Part shown: positions 48,174 to 57,497 of the stretch, one piece after another
Numbering within the stretch: position 1 is the stretch's first letter
Layout: the number at the start of each line of letters is the position of its first letter
Source: Pseudomonas sp. TH31
GTDB taxonomy: Bacteria; Pseudomonadota; Gammaproteobacteria; Pseudomonadales; Pseudomonadaceae
Direction: 5' to 3'
Length of the DNA: 64,000 bases
Assembly (NCBI RefSeq): GCF_016650815.1
Contig: NZ_JAEKEZ010000005.1
Coordinates: 250,797-314,796 of the forward strand
The notes under the pieces: model-generated
What the model was told of the DNA's origin: nothing
What the model saw: only the letters and a program-made list of their open reading frames with translations
Databases searched by the model: none
Program-made: the position numbers and the translations under genes

Positions 48174-49050
48174 AACTCTCCCCGTGGAAACCAGTGGCAT
48201 CGATGACCCAGGCCGGTTCGGCGGCGATGCGCCTGACCTCGGCTGGGTCGGGTTGGGGCAACCGTGACCACTCGTTGCGTTTCCAGCAAACAAAGTGGAA
48301 ATACGGAAACCGGCGATCGCCATCGCGATCATTGCTCAAACAGCCATCGCGCCAATACCACTGACACGGAAAATCGTCTGTGCCGTCATGCCATTTGATG
48401 CAGCCACCCGGCGTACTGAATGCCTCGGTGAACTCGCTGCGGCGACGCCACGGATTGAGCTTGCCCACCAAAGTGAACAACGGCTCGGGGAAATTCTTGC
48501 GCCAGAGGAAGATGCGGCTGAAGGCCCCTTCGTCCAGTGCATGATGCTCATGATCGGTAAAACGCTTTTGCCAACCCTTGATCAGCATGAACAACTCACG
48601 CTTGCGCGCGGTGTTGCGCATCAAACACAAATGCCCTGCAACCCGCCGTTCATGGGTGGAAAACAGGTCATAAGCGGCCAGCCGATCCGGGGTGAAATAA
48701 CTGCGCAGGTCACCATACACCAGATCAATATCGCCGAATGCCCAGAAATCATAGCCTTGCAGGCGGTCGGCGTGAATGTGCCCCAACGCCGGTTTGATGT
48801 CGCACAGCTTGTAAGCCGCACCGGGCGCAAAGTCGATATTCAAGCGCCGGGACACCAGCCCACAGTAATCGCTGAACGTCATGGTCTCGACGGTGACGTT
48901 GGGCGGCAGGTTCTCGGGAATGCCGCAGTCACTGAACAGCAACCAGTCAATGTCCGTATTACGCCTGCAACTCTCCAGAAAGAACGGCATCCAGAATGGC
49001 CATTGGCCAAAATAAGGAATCAGAAAAAGAATACGCGGGCATGGGCTCAT
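48136..49050 (-). CDS. DUF6625 family putative glycosyltransferase
   Basis: A 304-residue protein of a little-studied glycosyltransferase-like family. It begins RILFLIPYFGQWPFWMPFFL and contains FWAFGDIDLVYGDLRSYF, whose DxD is likely the metal site of a GT-A fold. No signal peptide is seen. ATG 49050 is chosen; an in-frame GTG at 49065 is possible. It overlaps the downstream Ssg-like gene by 38 bp. It is an extra gene compared with PAO1 between PA5001 and PA5002, so it may add a strain-specific core sugar. The substrate is unknown. Confidence 0.72.
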   Translation of the reverse strand: MSPCPRILFLIPYFGQWPFWMPFFLESCRRNTDIDWLLFSDCGIPENLPPNVTVETMTFSDYCGLVSRRLNIDFAPGAAYKLCDIKPALGHIHADRLQGYDFWAFGDIDLVYGDLRSYFTPDRLAAYDLFSTHERRVAGHLCLMRNTARKRELFMLIKGWQKRFTDHEHHALDEGAFSRIFLWRKNFPEPLFTLVGKLNPWRRRSEFTEAFSTPGGCIKWHDGTDDFPCQWYWRDGCLSNDRDGDRRFPYFHFVCWKRNEWSRLPQPDPAEVRRIAAEPAWVIDATGFHGESYESTVKGPAAAA

Positions 49051-49113
49051 CACAGATAACTTCACTGCGGCTGGTTAATTTGCCGCCATGCTAAACCGCG
49101 CCATGCTTCATTT

Positions 49114-50550
49114 TTACTGTGCAGATGTATCGTTATGCTTCAAAACCCACAACAATTCATGGCGCCTGACGGCTTTGCGGAAAAACTCGTTCTCGCCATA
49201 GGTCGGCGGCTTTCTGCCGGCCAGCAGTCGCTGGATCAACCGGCGCAGGCTCCGTTTGAACGGCATGGGGGGTTGCAGGTCATGCATCATGCCCAACGCC
49301 ATGGCTTTGTCGCGCTGTTGCTCCACCGACATCGGCAGACAGCACGGCTGCATCGGCCGGCTTGAATCGAACGCTGGGGGCAACGCGATGCCGTGCCCAG
49401 CATCGCCCATCGGCCAGCGATCATTGTCATGCAGATGATTGGCATAGCCAAGCAGGGTCGGTTGCCAGTCCAGGCCCCTCAAGGCTTCGAGTACCGCCTC
49501 TTGAGCGCAGAGATGATCGGGATGCGGATCGAGGGTCGGGTGCGGCAGCACGATCACGTCCGGGCGCGCGCGCAGCAACAGCTCGCGCAGGTCGGCCAGC
49601 AAGTTGTTCCAGGTCGGCGCGCCGTCGGTATCGCCGGGCAGGGTAAACGGGTTCAACTGGCGAAACAGCCGAGTGTCGTTCAACTCCGCTTCGCGCGAAC
49701 CCATCGGCTGCGACGGTGCGGCTTTCATCGCCGCCAGTTGCAGGCAGAAATACCCCAGTTGCACACAATGTTCTTGCGGCACACCGGCCCACCGCGGCAC
49801 GGCGATGCTGTCCCAGGCGCGCAACCGGCCTTTGAGCCGCGCCGCCTCGACCTTGTTCAACCCGAATTGTTGATAGTGTTCGGCTTCGATCTCGCCCGCC
49901 GTCAGGGTGACGATCCAGGCTTCATTGGCCTGGCTGTACAAACCGTAGGCCGCCAACTCCGCGTCGTCGGCGTGTGGTGCGATGACCATCACCCGCTGAC
50001 GGTGGTAATCCGGTTGTTCGAAGGCCCAGAGCACCGGCTCGCCGAACACCTTGCAGAAGCGCCCGCGCAAGCGCAGTTGCCCTTGGGACAGAACGTGCGC
50101 CTGACCTGTGAGGTTCAAGTAGCGCAGGCCATTGACGCCACGCTCGAAGGTTTGCCGGTCCGGGTTATTACCGCCCGCCAATTCGACCACCGGGTCGATA
50201 AAGCGACCCAGCCAAGTGCTTTTGACCCGCAGCGCCAGTACCAGCGTGGCGTCGTCGACCAGCATGACGCCTTCGTCCAGCCGCAAATGTTCGCCCACCA
50301 GATGAACCTTGGGTCGCTGGGTATAGGGCGGAAAGCTGTACTGGTAATCGTCTTTGGGCGAATAGAACAAATGGTCGGCGAGCCATGCCTCGTGAGCGAT
50401 CCAACCTAAAACCGCGAGCACCAGCGGCAACCACCAGGCCACCAGCACGCCAACGGCAATCAACAGCACCAACGCGATCAGCAGGCCGATGCGTTTGTTG
50501 CGACGGTGACGCTTAAGCAGTTGCTGTTTGCGGCTCATGGGTTGGCTCAT
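49114..50550 (-). CDS. PIG-L family de-N-acetylase (DnpA-like, PA5002)
   Basis: A 478-residue protein with a membrane segment near the N-terminus (IGLLIALVLLIAVGVLVAWW). A PIG-L deacetylase domain starts near VMVIAPHADDAELAAYG. HADDAE is the metal-binding and catalytic motif, and HPTLDPHPDHLCAQ carries the distal histidines. In PAO1 the matching gene is dnpA, linked to core LPS and antibiotic tolerance. It is the likely enzyme that removes acetyl from an amino sugar of the core. The start overlaps the mig-14 stop (ATGA). Confidence 0.86.
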   Translation of the reverse strand: MSQPMSRKQQLLKRHRRNKRIGLLIALVLLIAVGVLVAWWLPLVLAVLGWIAHEAWLADHLFYSPKDDYQYSFPPYTQRPKVHLVGEHLRLDEGVMLVDDATLVLALRVKSTWLGRFIDPVVELAGGNNPDRQTFERGVNGLRYLNLTGQAHVLSQGQLRLRGRFCKVFGEPVLWAFEQPDYHRQRVMVIAPHADDAELAAYGLYSQANEAWIVTLTAGEIEAEHYQQFGLNKVEAARLKGRLRAWDSIAVPRWAGVPQEHCVQLGYFCLQLAAMKAAPSQPMGSREAELNDTRLFRQLNPFTLPGDTDGAPTWNNLLADLRELLLRARPDVIVLPHPTLDPHPDHLCAQEAVLEALRGLDWQPTLLGYANHLHDNDRWPMGDAGHGIALPPAFDSSRPMQPCCLPMSVEQQRDKAMALGMMHDLQPPMPFKRSLRRLIQRLLAGRKPPTYGENEFFRKAVRRHELLWVLKHNDTSAQ

Positions 50551-51442
50551 ACGGTGAAGACCGGCACAGGATTGCACCAGCGGTCCTTGTATTCACGGTC
50601 GGCGCGACCGAAGGAAAACCTCAGGGGCTTGGCCAGCGCTCGCGCGTGTTCCCAGGCACTTTGGGTGTTGAGAAAACTCAGCACGCTGCCAGGGCTGAAC
50701 TCGCGGGTTTCAGGGTCGACGCCGCCGTTGATGTACTCGACGCTGATCCACTCGGGCGCTTCGACGCGGTACACCAGTTGAATCGCAATCGGCGCATCGT
50801 TAAGAAAAATCACCGAGCCGATCAGCAGCTCGCGCAGCAACTCGATCACCTCGCCCATGCGCGCCGCGCCGGTAGCGGGGAAGCCCCAGCGGCGCTGGAA
50901 CAAGTCGCAGTAGATCGCCGCCAATTCGGCACTGGAAAACTCGGACACCGGCCGCACCACCCCGCCCGCCTCTTCCAGCAGACGCAGTTCGCGGCGCTGG
51001 TTGTAGCGAAACTTCTTCGACAGCTCTTCGGGGGTACGGGCCATGGCCAGTTGCTCGGTTTGCAACTTGATGCCGGTGAAGCGACCTTCGTTCAGCGCGG
51101 ACAGATACCGCCCGCGATGACGCAAAGGTGCCTGGGCATCGGCAGCGGCCGGCAGGATCAGCTCAGCGTTGCCGAGGTCGAACAGGCCCTTTTACCGCTG
51201 CGCTTGAGGACGTCCTTGGACAGCGCCAGATCGCGACCCCAGGTCGGAATCGCGGCTTTGACTTCGCCATCCTGTTCCCAGGCCAGATAACGCACCGGGA
51301 TGCCGGCCAACTGCGCCAGGCGTTCAACTACCAGCGGATGAGTCGCGACACTGCCACCAAAACGCTGCCAGGCATCGGCATACGTCGAGGCGGCAACCGA
51401 CGCCCAGCCACGTTCGCGCCAGCCTTGAAATCGGTTGAGCAT
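50547..51442 (-). CDS. mig-14: Mig-14 family protein (frameshifted)
   Basis: After repair, 298 residues with a GNAT-like fold, the family known from Salmonella and P. aeruginosa (PA5003) for resistance to antimicrobial peptides. The N-terminal part runs MLNRFQGWRERGWASVAA to LKRSGKR; the rest continues in another frame to YKDRWCNPVPVFTV. The break is at 51187-51189, where CCC would need to be CCCC to read KRGLFDLGNAE. It overlaps the WapH-like stop (ATGA) and the PIG-L gene start (ATGA), so it sits tightly in the core operon. Confidence 0.86.
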
Positions 51443-52572
51443 CAGCCCCTCTGTGCCAGTTCGGTAACGTGTGGCAAATGCCAGAAAGCCTCGCGTACTG
51501 CGCGGTCGCTGAAGCGCTCGCGCAAGCGGTCGAGCATCATCTCGGCGCACTGGCGACGCTGTTGCTCGTCCATTGCGGCCAAGTGCTGCAGCCCTTGCGC
51601 CAAACGTTCGGCATCGCCGAGCGGGAACAGAATGCCCACGCCTTCAACCACTTCCTTCGCCCCACCGCACGCGGTGGCGAGCAACGGAACGCCGGCCGCC
51701 ATGGCTTCGAGCAGCACCATGCCGAACGGTTCGTGATCGGAGCTCAAGGCGAACACATCGAAGGCCCGGAAGTAGCGCCGGGCGTCAGGCACCTGGCCGA
51801 GGAACAGCACGCGATCGCCGATCCCGAGTTCACGGGCCAACGACTTGAGGTCCTGTTCCAGGCGACCGGAGCCAAGAATCACCAATTGGCTGTTACCCGC
51901 CAAACCTGGCAATGCCGCGGCAAAACCGTGCAACAGCGTGGCCTGATCCTTGTCCGGATGCAGCCGTCCGACGTTGCCGACCACCCAGGCATCCGCCGCC
52001 AGACCGAGGGTTTCCCGGGCCTCGCGAACCGACACCTGACTGACCTGCAAGGCCTGCACATCGATCCGATTGTAGAGCGTCTGAATTCGCGCCGCCGGCC
52101 ATTTCGGCAGGCACTTGCGCATGTCATCACGCACCGCATCGGACACGCCGATCAGGCTCAGACGCTTGCGAAAAATATGCGCAAACAGCTTGCGGGTGCC
52201 GCGTTTGTAATCGTCAAACGCGTGGTGCACGCCAATCACCGGCAACGACGTGCCGAGCAAGGCGATGTAGATCGGCTTGAAGCGATGAGCAATGCAGAAA
52301 CTGAAGTTGCGCGACGCGGCGATCTTGCGCAGATCGCCGATAGCGCCCAGCTTCAGGCCACGAATGGCCTTGGAGCTATATTCCATGAACAGCACTTCAT
52401 CGGAAGCGCAGCCCGCGGCGACGTCGGCATCGGCGGCCCCGGTCAAAAAGACCGTGGTCACCCGATAGCCAGTCCCCGCGAACAGGCTGGCGTACTGCCG
52501 GGCGCAGTCCAGGAACGGCCCGTCATAGCCGTGACAGAACTGCAACACATGGCGTTCAGCCGAGCGTGTCAT
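51442..52572 (-). CDS. wapH: WapH-like family 4 glycosyltransferase
   Basis: A 376-residue GT-B glycosyltransferase. The donor domain has VGNVGRLHPDKDQATLLHGF and SSDHEPFGMVLLEAMAAGVP with the E-x7-E motif. By order it equals PA5004 (wapH), a core glucosyltransferase. It overlaps the carbamoyltransferase stop by 17 bp and the mig-14 start by one base of each stop/start pair. The precise sugar added is inferred from PAO1. Confidence 0.82.
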   Translation of the reverse strand: MTRSAERHVLQFCHGYDGPFLDCARQYASLFAGTGYRVTTVFLTGAADADVAAGCASDEVLFMEYSSKAIRGLKLGAIGDLRKIAASRNFSFCIAHRFKPIYIALLGTSLPVIGVHHAFDDYKRGTRKLFAHIFRKRLSLIGVSDAVRDDMRKCLPKWPAARIQTLYNRIDVQALQVSQVSVREARETLGLAADAWVVGNVGRLHPDKDQATLLHGFAAALPGLAGNSQLVILGSGRLEQDLKSLARELGIGDRVLFLGQVPDARRYFRAFDVFALSSDHEPFGMVLLEAMAAGVPLLATACGGAKEVVEGVGILFPLGDAERLAQGLQHLAAMDEQQRRQCAEMMLDRLRERFSDRAVREAFWHLPHVTELAQRG

Positions 52573-54313
52573 AAGCGTCCGCGCCTTCTTTGACCACCAG
52601 AATGTCTTCCATGATCAGGTATTGCAGGTCGGAGCCAAAGAACATGTTCAGGGCGTCTGTCGGCGAGCAGATCATCGGCTCGCCACGACGGTTGAGCGAA
52701 GTGTTCAGCGATACGCCGTTGCCGGTCAGCACTTCCAGCGCTTTCATCATGTCGTAGTAGCGCGGGTTGTATTCGCGCTTGAGCACCTGGGCCCGGGACG
52801 TGCCGTCTTCGTGGACGACTTCCGGCACGCGGGTCTTCCACTCTTCAGCCACTTCAAAGGTGAAGGTCATGAACGGCGCCGGGTGATCGATCTTGATCAT
52901 CTGCGGCGCCACGGTGTCGAGCATCGACGGGCAGAAAGGCCTCCAGCGCTCGCGGAACTTGATCTGGTGGTTGATGCGGTCAGCCACGCCGGTCGCGCTC
53001 GGGCAACCGATGATCGAACGACCGCCCAACGCACGCGGACCAAACTCCATGCGCCCCTGGAACCAGGCCACCGGGTTGCCGTCGACCATGATCTTGGCGA
53101 TGTTTTCCGGCATGTTCTCGAGCTTGCGCCAGGTGGGCTTGCTCGGGTGACGGGCACACGCGGCGATCACGTCTTCGTTGCTGTACGAGGGGCCGAGGTA
53201 GACGTGTTCCATCTTCTCGACCGGTACGCCACGGGCGTGGGACACATAAGCCGCCGCACCGACCGCAGTGCCGGCATCGCCGGACGCCGGTTGCACGAAC
53301 AGCTCGTTGACGTCGTCACGGGCGATGATTTTCTGGTTCAGCTTGACGTTCAACGCACAGCCACCGGCGAAGGCCAGCTTGCCGGTTTCCTTGAGCACGT
53401 CGCCCAGGTAGTGGTCGATCATCTGCAGCGAGATTTTTTCGAACAGCGCTTGCATGCTGGCGGCGTAGTGGATGTACGGCTCGTCGGCGATGTCGCCTTC
53501 GCGCTTGGGACCCAGCCACTCGATCAGCTTCGGCGAGAAGTAGAAGCCTTTGCCCTTCTCTTTGTAACGACGCAGGCCGATAACGTTGGCGTAGTCGGTG
53601 TTGATCACCAGCTCGCCGTTTTCAAACGAAGCCAGGCGCGAGAAATCGTACTTGCTTGGGTCACCGTACGGCGCCATGCCCATGACCTTGAACTCGCCGT
53701 CGAGCATCTCGAAACCGAGGAACTCGGTGATCGCGCCGTACAGGCCGCCGAGGGAGTCCGGATCGAAAAATTCCTTGATCTTGTGGATCTTGCCGTTTTC
53801 GCCATAACCGAAAAAGGTCGTGGCGTACTCGCCCTTGCCGTCGATCCCGAGGATCGCGGTCTTCTCTTTGAAACCGGAGCAGTGGTAAGCGCTGGAGGCG
53901 TGAGCCAGGTGGTGCTCGACCGGTTCGATCTTGATTTTCTTCGGGTCGAAGCCCAGTTGCTCAAGGCAGAACACGATCTTGTTGCGATAGCGCTTGTAGC
54001 GACGGTTGCCCATCAGGATCGCGTCGAGCGCGCGGTCCGGGGCATACCAGTAACGCTTGGCGTAGTGCCAGCGCGCTTTGCCGAACAGGCTGATCGGGGC
54101 GAACGGGATCGCGACCACATCAACGTCGGATGGCTTGATGCCTGCCTGTTCGAGGCAGAACTTTGCCGATTCGTAGGGCATGCGGTTCTTTGCATGTTTA
54201 TCGCGTACGAAGCGCTCCTCCTCAGCCGCCGCGACCAGCTTGCCGTCGATGTACAAGGCTGCGGAAGGATCATGGCTAAGGGCGCCGGACAGGCCAAGAA
54301 TCGTCAATGCCAC
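52556..54313 (-). CDS. Carbamoyltransferase of LPS core
   Basis: A 585-residue O-carbamoyltransferase of the NodU/CmcH type. The N-terminal Kae1-like ATP domain has LSGALSHDPSAALYIDGKLV, EEERFVRDKHAKNRMP and the metal-binding EHHLAHASSAYH. The C-terminal domain includes GRMEFGPRALGGRSI. It uses carbamoyl phosphate and ATP to decorate a core heptose, as does the PAO1 enzyme PA5005 (which I recall as WapO). It starts the minus-strand group continuing to the WapR-like gene. The 252-bp gap upstream holds a REP doublet and a likely promoter. Confidence 0.9.
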   Translation of the reverse strand: MALTILGLSGALSHDPSAALYIDGKLVAAAEEERFVRDKHAKNRMPYESAKFCLEQAGIKPSDVDVVAIPFAPISLFGKARWHYAKRYWYAPDRALDAILMGNRRYKRYRNKIVFCLEQLGFDPKKIKIEPVEHHLAHASSAYHCSGFKEKTAILGIDGKGEYATTFFGYGENGKIHKIKEFFDPDSLGGLYGAITEFLGFEMLDGEFKVMGMAPYGDPSKYDFSRLASFENGELVINTDYANVIGLRRYKEKGKGFYFSPKLIEWLGPKREGDIADEPYIHYAASMQALFEKISLQMIDHYLGDVLKETGKLAFAGGCALNVKLNQKIIARDDVNELFVQPASGDAGTAVGAAAYVSHARGVPVEKMEHVYLGPSYSNEDVIAACARHPSKPTWRKLENMPENIAKIMVDGNPVAWFQGRMEFGPRALGGRSIIGCPSATGVADRINHQIKFRERWRPFCPSMLDTVAPQMIKIDHPAPFMTFTFEVAEEWKTRVPEVVHEDGTSRAQVLKREYNPRYYDMMKALEVLTGNGVSLNTSLNRRGEPMICSPTDALNMFFGSDLQYLIMEDILVVKEGADAYDTLG

Positions 54314-54459
54314 AGGGGTCTAGCCTCTTTAGTCTGCATACAGGCGACAAGCGCCTCAAAAATTAATGTGCCCTCGCAATGGGCGAGAGACAGCTAAAGG
54401 GCGGGATTATAGCGTAAACATGGCGGGAATGACCCAGAGGTTGTTTGACGCGGACGATC

Positions 54460-54555
54460 AAGATCAAAAGATCGCAGCCTTCGGCAGCTCCTACAGGGAT
54501 TTGTGTCGGTTTCGCCTTCGCGGCCACCTGTAGGAGCTGCCGAAGGCTGCGATCT
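54460..54555. repeat. REP doublet, family 1
   Basis: Facing family-1 cores around a 25-bp spacer, located between the kinase gene stop at 54566 and the carbamoyltransferase start at 54313. It separates the two halves of the core cluster. Confidence 0.9.
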
Positions 54556-54565
54556 TGGCGCCCTA

Positions 54566-56014
54566 TTAGGCGCCAGAGATGCCTTTGGGAAGACGCTGAT
54601 CGATAACCTGATACAGCGCACTGCTCTGCGGCCAATTGCGCATAAACCGCGCCCGATCCCGCGCATACGCTGGGGCAAAGCTGCCCGGCGAGCCGTGCTG
54701 ACACATCGAATCGAGGTCAATCAGCGCCCAGCGATCCTGCTGCCAGAACAGGTTGTGGCCCTTGAAATCGCCATGGCTGATCCGCTCGCGAATCAACTCT
54801 GCAAACAGATGATCCAGCGCCAGCAACTCAGCTTCCGGCGCCTGGCCGCTCTCAACGTACGGCGCAAAACGCTCGATGATGTCCGGCCCCGGCAAGTACT
54901 CGGTGACCAGGTACGCCCGGCTGCGCAACCAGAGAAAACGCTTCTCCAACAACGCCAGCGGCTTGGGCGTGGCGATGCCAAGGAACACCAGCCGATTACC
55001 TTCGTGCCAGGAGTGCCAGGCACGGCTCGGGCGCCAGAAGCGTTTGAGCCAATGAGCAAAGCCCTTGATGTTGTAGCGCTTGATCACCAGCGTGCGCCCG
55101 GTCACGTCGACCTTGCCGACACTCGCCGCGCCGCCGGTTTTGTACAAGTGGCCCTGATCGAGCAAAGCATCGGCCTGCGCCAACACCGGCAGCATCGCCG
55201 CTTCTTCCTCGCGGCGAATCGCCCGCAAGCCGAACGCGCCGCGCTGAACGCTGAACAGCGTGCATTCGCGGCCGCACTTGATCAGGAAGTCCTTCAAGCG
55301 CCAACGGCGCACTTTGCTGATCTGTTTCTGCAAGGCTTCCATCGGCAAGGCGTGTTCGCCGTTGCTCAACAGGTAATACACCAGCAACTCTTCGGTAAAC
55401 GGTTCCAGTGATTTGGGCAACTGGGCGAAAAATACGCCGAGGTTTTCCAGGACTTTCTGCCGCGACAGCGGTTGGCCGGGGGTTTCGGCACAGACGCCAC
55501 CGCCATCGATCAGATACAACCGACCGCGCTGGCGCAACAGGTTGTCCAGATGCAGGTCTTCCTGCCAGAGCCCCTTGCGATGCATTTGGCCGATAGCGCC
55601 CAACGCCTCGGCCAGCACGGCCCCTTGCATATCCGCCAGGACCGGCAAGTGTTCGACTTTTTTCCAGGTGTCCCCCAGGCTCTCGGCGCCTTCGAGGAAA
55701 TCGAACAGCAGCCAGCCGCCCTCGCCGTCCTTCAGGCCATCCGCCAGCAATTGCGGCGTGGTCAGGCCCTGGTCGGCGAGTAACCGCACGCCATCGCGCT
55801 CACGCTGAAAATGCCGTGCCGCTTTGCTGCCGACCAGCAACTTGGCCAACACCGGACGGCCACGCCAGACACCGGCACCAACGTAACGCTGGCCCGGCAA
55901 CACCCGGAGCAAGCTCAACAGTTGCAACTCGGCAGGTCCGGCGGCATCCGCAAGCGGGATGTTCAATGGCAGGCTCGGGCTGCGGCCGGCATTTTTCAGG
56001 TCGGACAAACGCAT
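54566..56014 (-). CDS. Double kinase-domain LPS kinase (PA5006-like)
   Basis: A 482-residue cytoplasmic protein with two InaA/Kdo-kinase-like domains in tandem. The first has GLWQEDLHLDNLL and LYLIDGGGV at about residues 155-180; the second has ISHGDFKGHNLFW and ALIDLDSM near residues 420-440. Both keep the HxD/N catalytic-loop type. Such kinases add phosphates to core heptoses, which stiffen the outer membrane. ATG 56014 overlaps the upstream stop as TGATG; a TTG at 56017 is unlikely. It is the last gene of the run from waaF. Confidence 0.86.
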   Translation of the reverse strand: MRLSDLKNAGRSPSLPLNIPLADAAGPAELQLLSLLRVLPGQRYVGAGVWRGRPVLAKLLVGSKAARHFQRERDGVRLLADQGLTTPQLLADGLKDGEGGWLLFDFLEGAESLGDTWKKVEHLPVLADMQGAVLAEALGAIGQMHRKGLWQEDLHLDNLLRQRGRLYLIDGGGVCAETPGQPLSRQKVLENLGVFFAQLPKSLEPFTEELLVYYLLSNGEHALPMEALQKQISKVRRWRLKDFLIKCGRECTLFSVQRGAFGLRAIRREEEAAMLPVLAQADALLDQGHLYKTGGAASVGKVDVTGRTLVIKRYNIKGFAHWLKRFWRPSRAWHSWHEGNRLVFLGIATPKPLALLEKRFLWLRSRAYLVTEYLPGPDIIERFAPYVESGQAPEAELLALDHLFAELIRERISHGDFKGHNLFWQQDRWALIDLDSMCQHGSPGSFAPAYARDRARFMRNWPQSSALYQVIDQRLPKGISGA

Positions 56015-56766
56015 CAACGCGTCTCCTTGTGACTACGGCGCGCGGTCAATCGCGAGACCCAGTTGCCCACCAGAGGACTGTCATTCGACTGATCCACATA
56101 GCTGGCCAATAACTCGCGCAACTGGCCTTCGTCCCACTCCGGGGCCCGGCGCAGCAGCGGTTCCAGATCCTTGATCCGGTCACGCTGACCGAACAGCAAG
56201 GGCCGGGTCTTTTCCAGGTCAATCAACTGCGCCCGGTAACCGTCGCCGGTCGCCTGCAAGAAAATGTGCTTGGGGTAGAAACAACCGTGAACCTGACGCA
56301 CGCCGTGCAGGCGTCGCGCCAGTTGCCCACAGGCGTGCAGGATCGCCGAGTGCTGCGCTTCGCTCAGATCCGACCAGCGCTGCAACAGTGAATCCAGGTC
56401 ATCCCAGCCATCCAGGGCGCGAGTCAGCAGAATCGCCCGGACTTCGCCGCCGACCTTGCGCTCACCGAAGAACGCCGCTTGCAGCGCCGGAATGCCCATT
56501 TTCTGGTAGCGGGTGATATTGCGAAACTCGCGGGCAAAACTCGGTTCACCCAACGGTGCATGCAAGGTCCGCGTCAGGTAGTTGCACTGACGCTTGAGGT
56601 AAAAGCCCTGCCCTTCCAGATCCAGCCGAAACACGCTGCTCCAGCCGCCGCGAGTGGTGTTGGGTTCATCCACCGCATCGAGCTGCTTGGCCCAGAGGGC
56701 GTCGAAGGTGCCGAGGTTGTGACGCTCAAGCAGCGCACGGTCTTCAGCGGCCAGAAAATCAGTCAT
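56014..56766 (-). CDS. LPS kinase, InaA family (PA5007-like)
   Basis: A 250-residue kinase-fold protein with NLTRY-type inner motif (EFRNITRYQKMGIPA). The catalytic loop is altered to VHGCFYPKHIFLQ, where Gly-Cys replaces Arg-Asp, followed by QLIDLEKTRPLL with the metal Asp. The altered loop is conserved in this family, so it may still be active. ATG 56766 overlaps the upstream stop (ATGA), and its own stop overlaps the next start (TGATG). It belongs to the waaF-waaC-waaG-waaP-kinase transcript. Confidence 0.83.
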   Translation of the reverse strand: MTDFLAAEDRALLERHNLGTFDALWAKQLDAVDEPNTTRGGWSSVFRLDLEGQGFYLKRQCNYLTRTLHAPLGEPSFAREFRNITRYQKMGIPALQAAFFGERKVGGEVRAILLTRALDGWDDLDSLLQRWSDLSEAQHSAILHACGQLARRLHGVRQVHGCFYPKHIFLQATGDGYRAQLIDLEKTRPLLFGQRDRIKDLEPLLRRAPEWDEGQLRELLASYVDQSNDSPLVGNWVSRLTARRSHKETR

Positions 56767-57497
56767 TCGCGTCCCTCGAAAAATCTCACCACATGCCGGA
56801 TCCGCTTTTTGTCGGCCGCGTTGAGCCGGGTCCGTTGGCGGTATTGCAGGTAGAAGCGCAGGCGCTGGGTGGCCGACAGGTGATACTTGGCCACCTTGTC
56901 GAGACAGGCCAGGTCCTTGGTGATTCGGTACTTGAGCCAGAAACCGCGCCAGAAATCGCCATTTGGACAATCAATCAGGAACAGCTTGGCGTCATCGTCG
57001 ATCAGCAGGTTGCGCCACTTCAAATCGTTATGGGTGAAGCGGTTGTCGTGCATGGTCCGGGTGTAACCCGCCAACTGCCGACTGACGTGATCGACCCAGG
57101 CACGGTCCGCCAGTTTCGGGTCATGCCGATCAGCCAGCGCCGACAAGTCTTCGGTACGCGGTAACTCGCGGGTGATCATCGCCCCACGGTCGTAGGCCGC
57201 ACCGCGACGCTCCAGGCCCCAAGCCACCACTTCGGCGGTCGGAATGCCCCACTTGGCGAAGCGCTTGAGGTTCTGCCATTCGGCTTTCACCCGAGGCTTG
57301 CCCAGATAACGGCGCAGGCCTTTGCCGGCACCGACGTAACGTTTGACGTAATAGTTCACGCCGTTGCGGTTGACGCGGATGACCTCGGACAACGGGTCGC
57401 GGGTCAGTTGCTCGCCCTGGAGGTTAAACACCGCTTCGAGGCTACCAAAGTCTTCACTCAGCTCGCTGTACGCAGGTTCCAGTGTCCAACCCGACAT
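56763..57497 (-). CDS. LPS kinase, InaA family (PA5008-like)
   Basis: A 244-residue kinase-fold protein with the ATP-lysine in NYYVKRYVGAG, catalytic loop FTHNDLKWRNLLID and metal Asp in LFLIDCPNG, so the key residues are present. PAO1 PA5008 (recalled as wapP) is at the same place and is thought to phosphorylate a core heptose. It overlaps waaP by one base (57497) and the next kinase gene by 4 bp. Confidence 0.86.
   Translation of the reverse strand: MSGWTLEPAYSELSEDFGSLEAVFNLQGEQLTRDPLSEVIRVNRNGVNYYVKRYVGAGKGLRRYLGKPRVKAEWQNLKRFAKWGIPTAEVVAWGLERRGAAYDRGAMITRELPRTEDLSALADRHDPKLADRAWVDHVSRQLAGYTRTMHDNRFTHNDLKWRNLLIDDDAKLFLIDCPNGDFWRGFWLKYRITKDLACLDKVAKYHLSATQRLRFYLQYRQRTRLNAADKKRIRHVVRFFEGRE

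Noticed and set aside
52622..54397. A 591-codon plus-strand open frame opposite the carbamoyltransferase
   Set aside because: Antisense shadow; the minus-strand protein carries the full carbamoyltransferase motifs.
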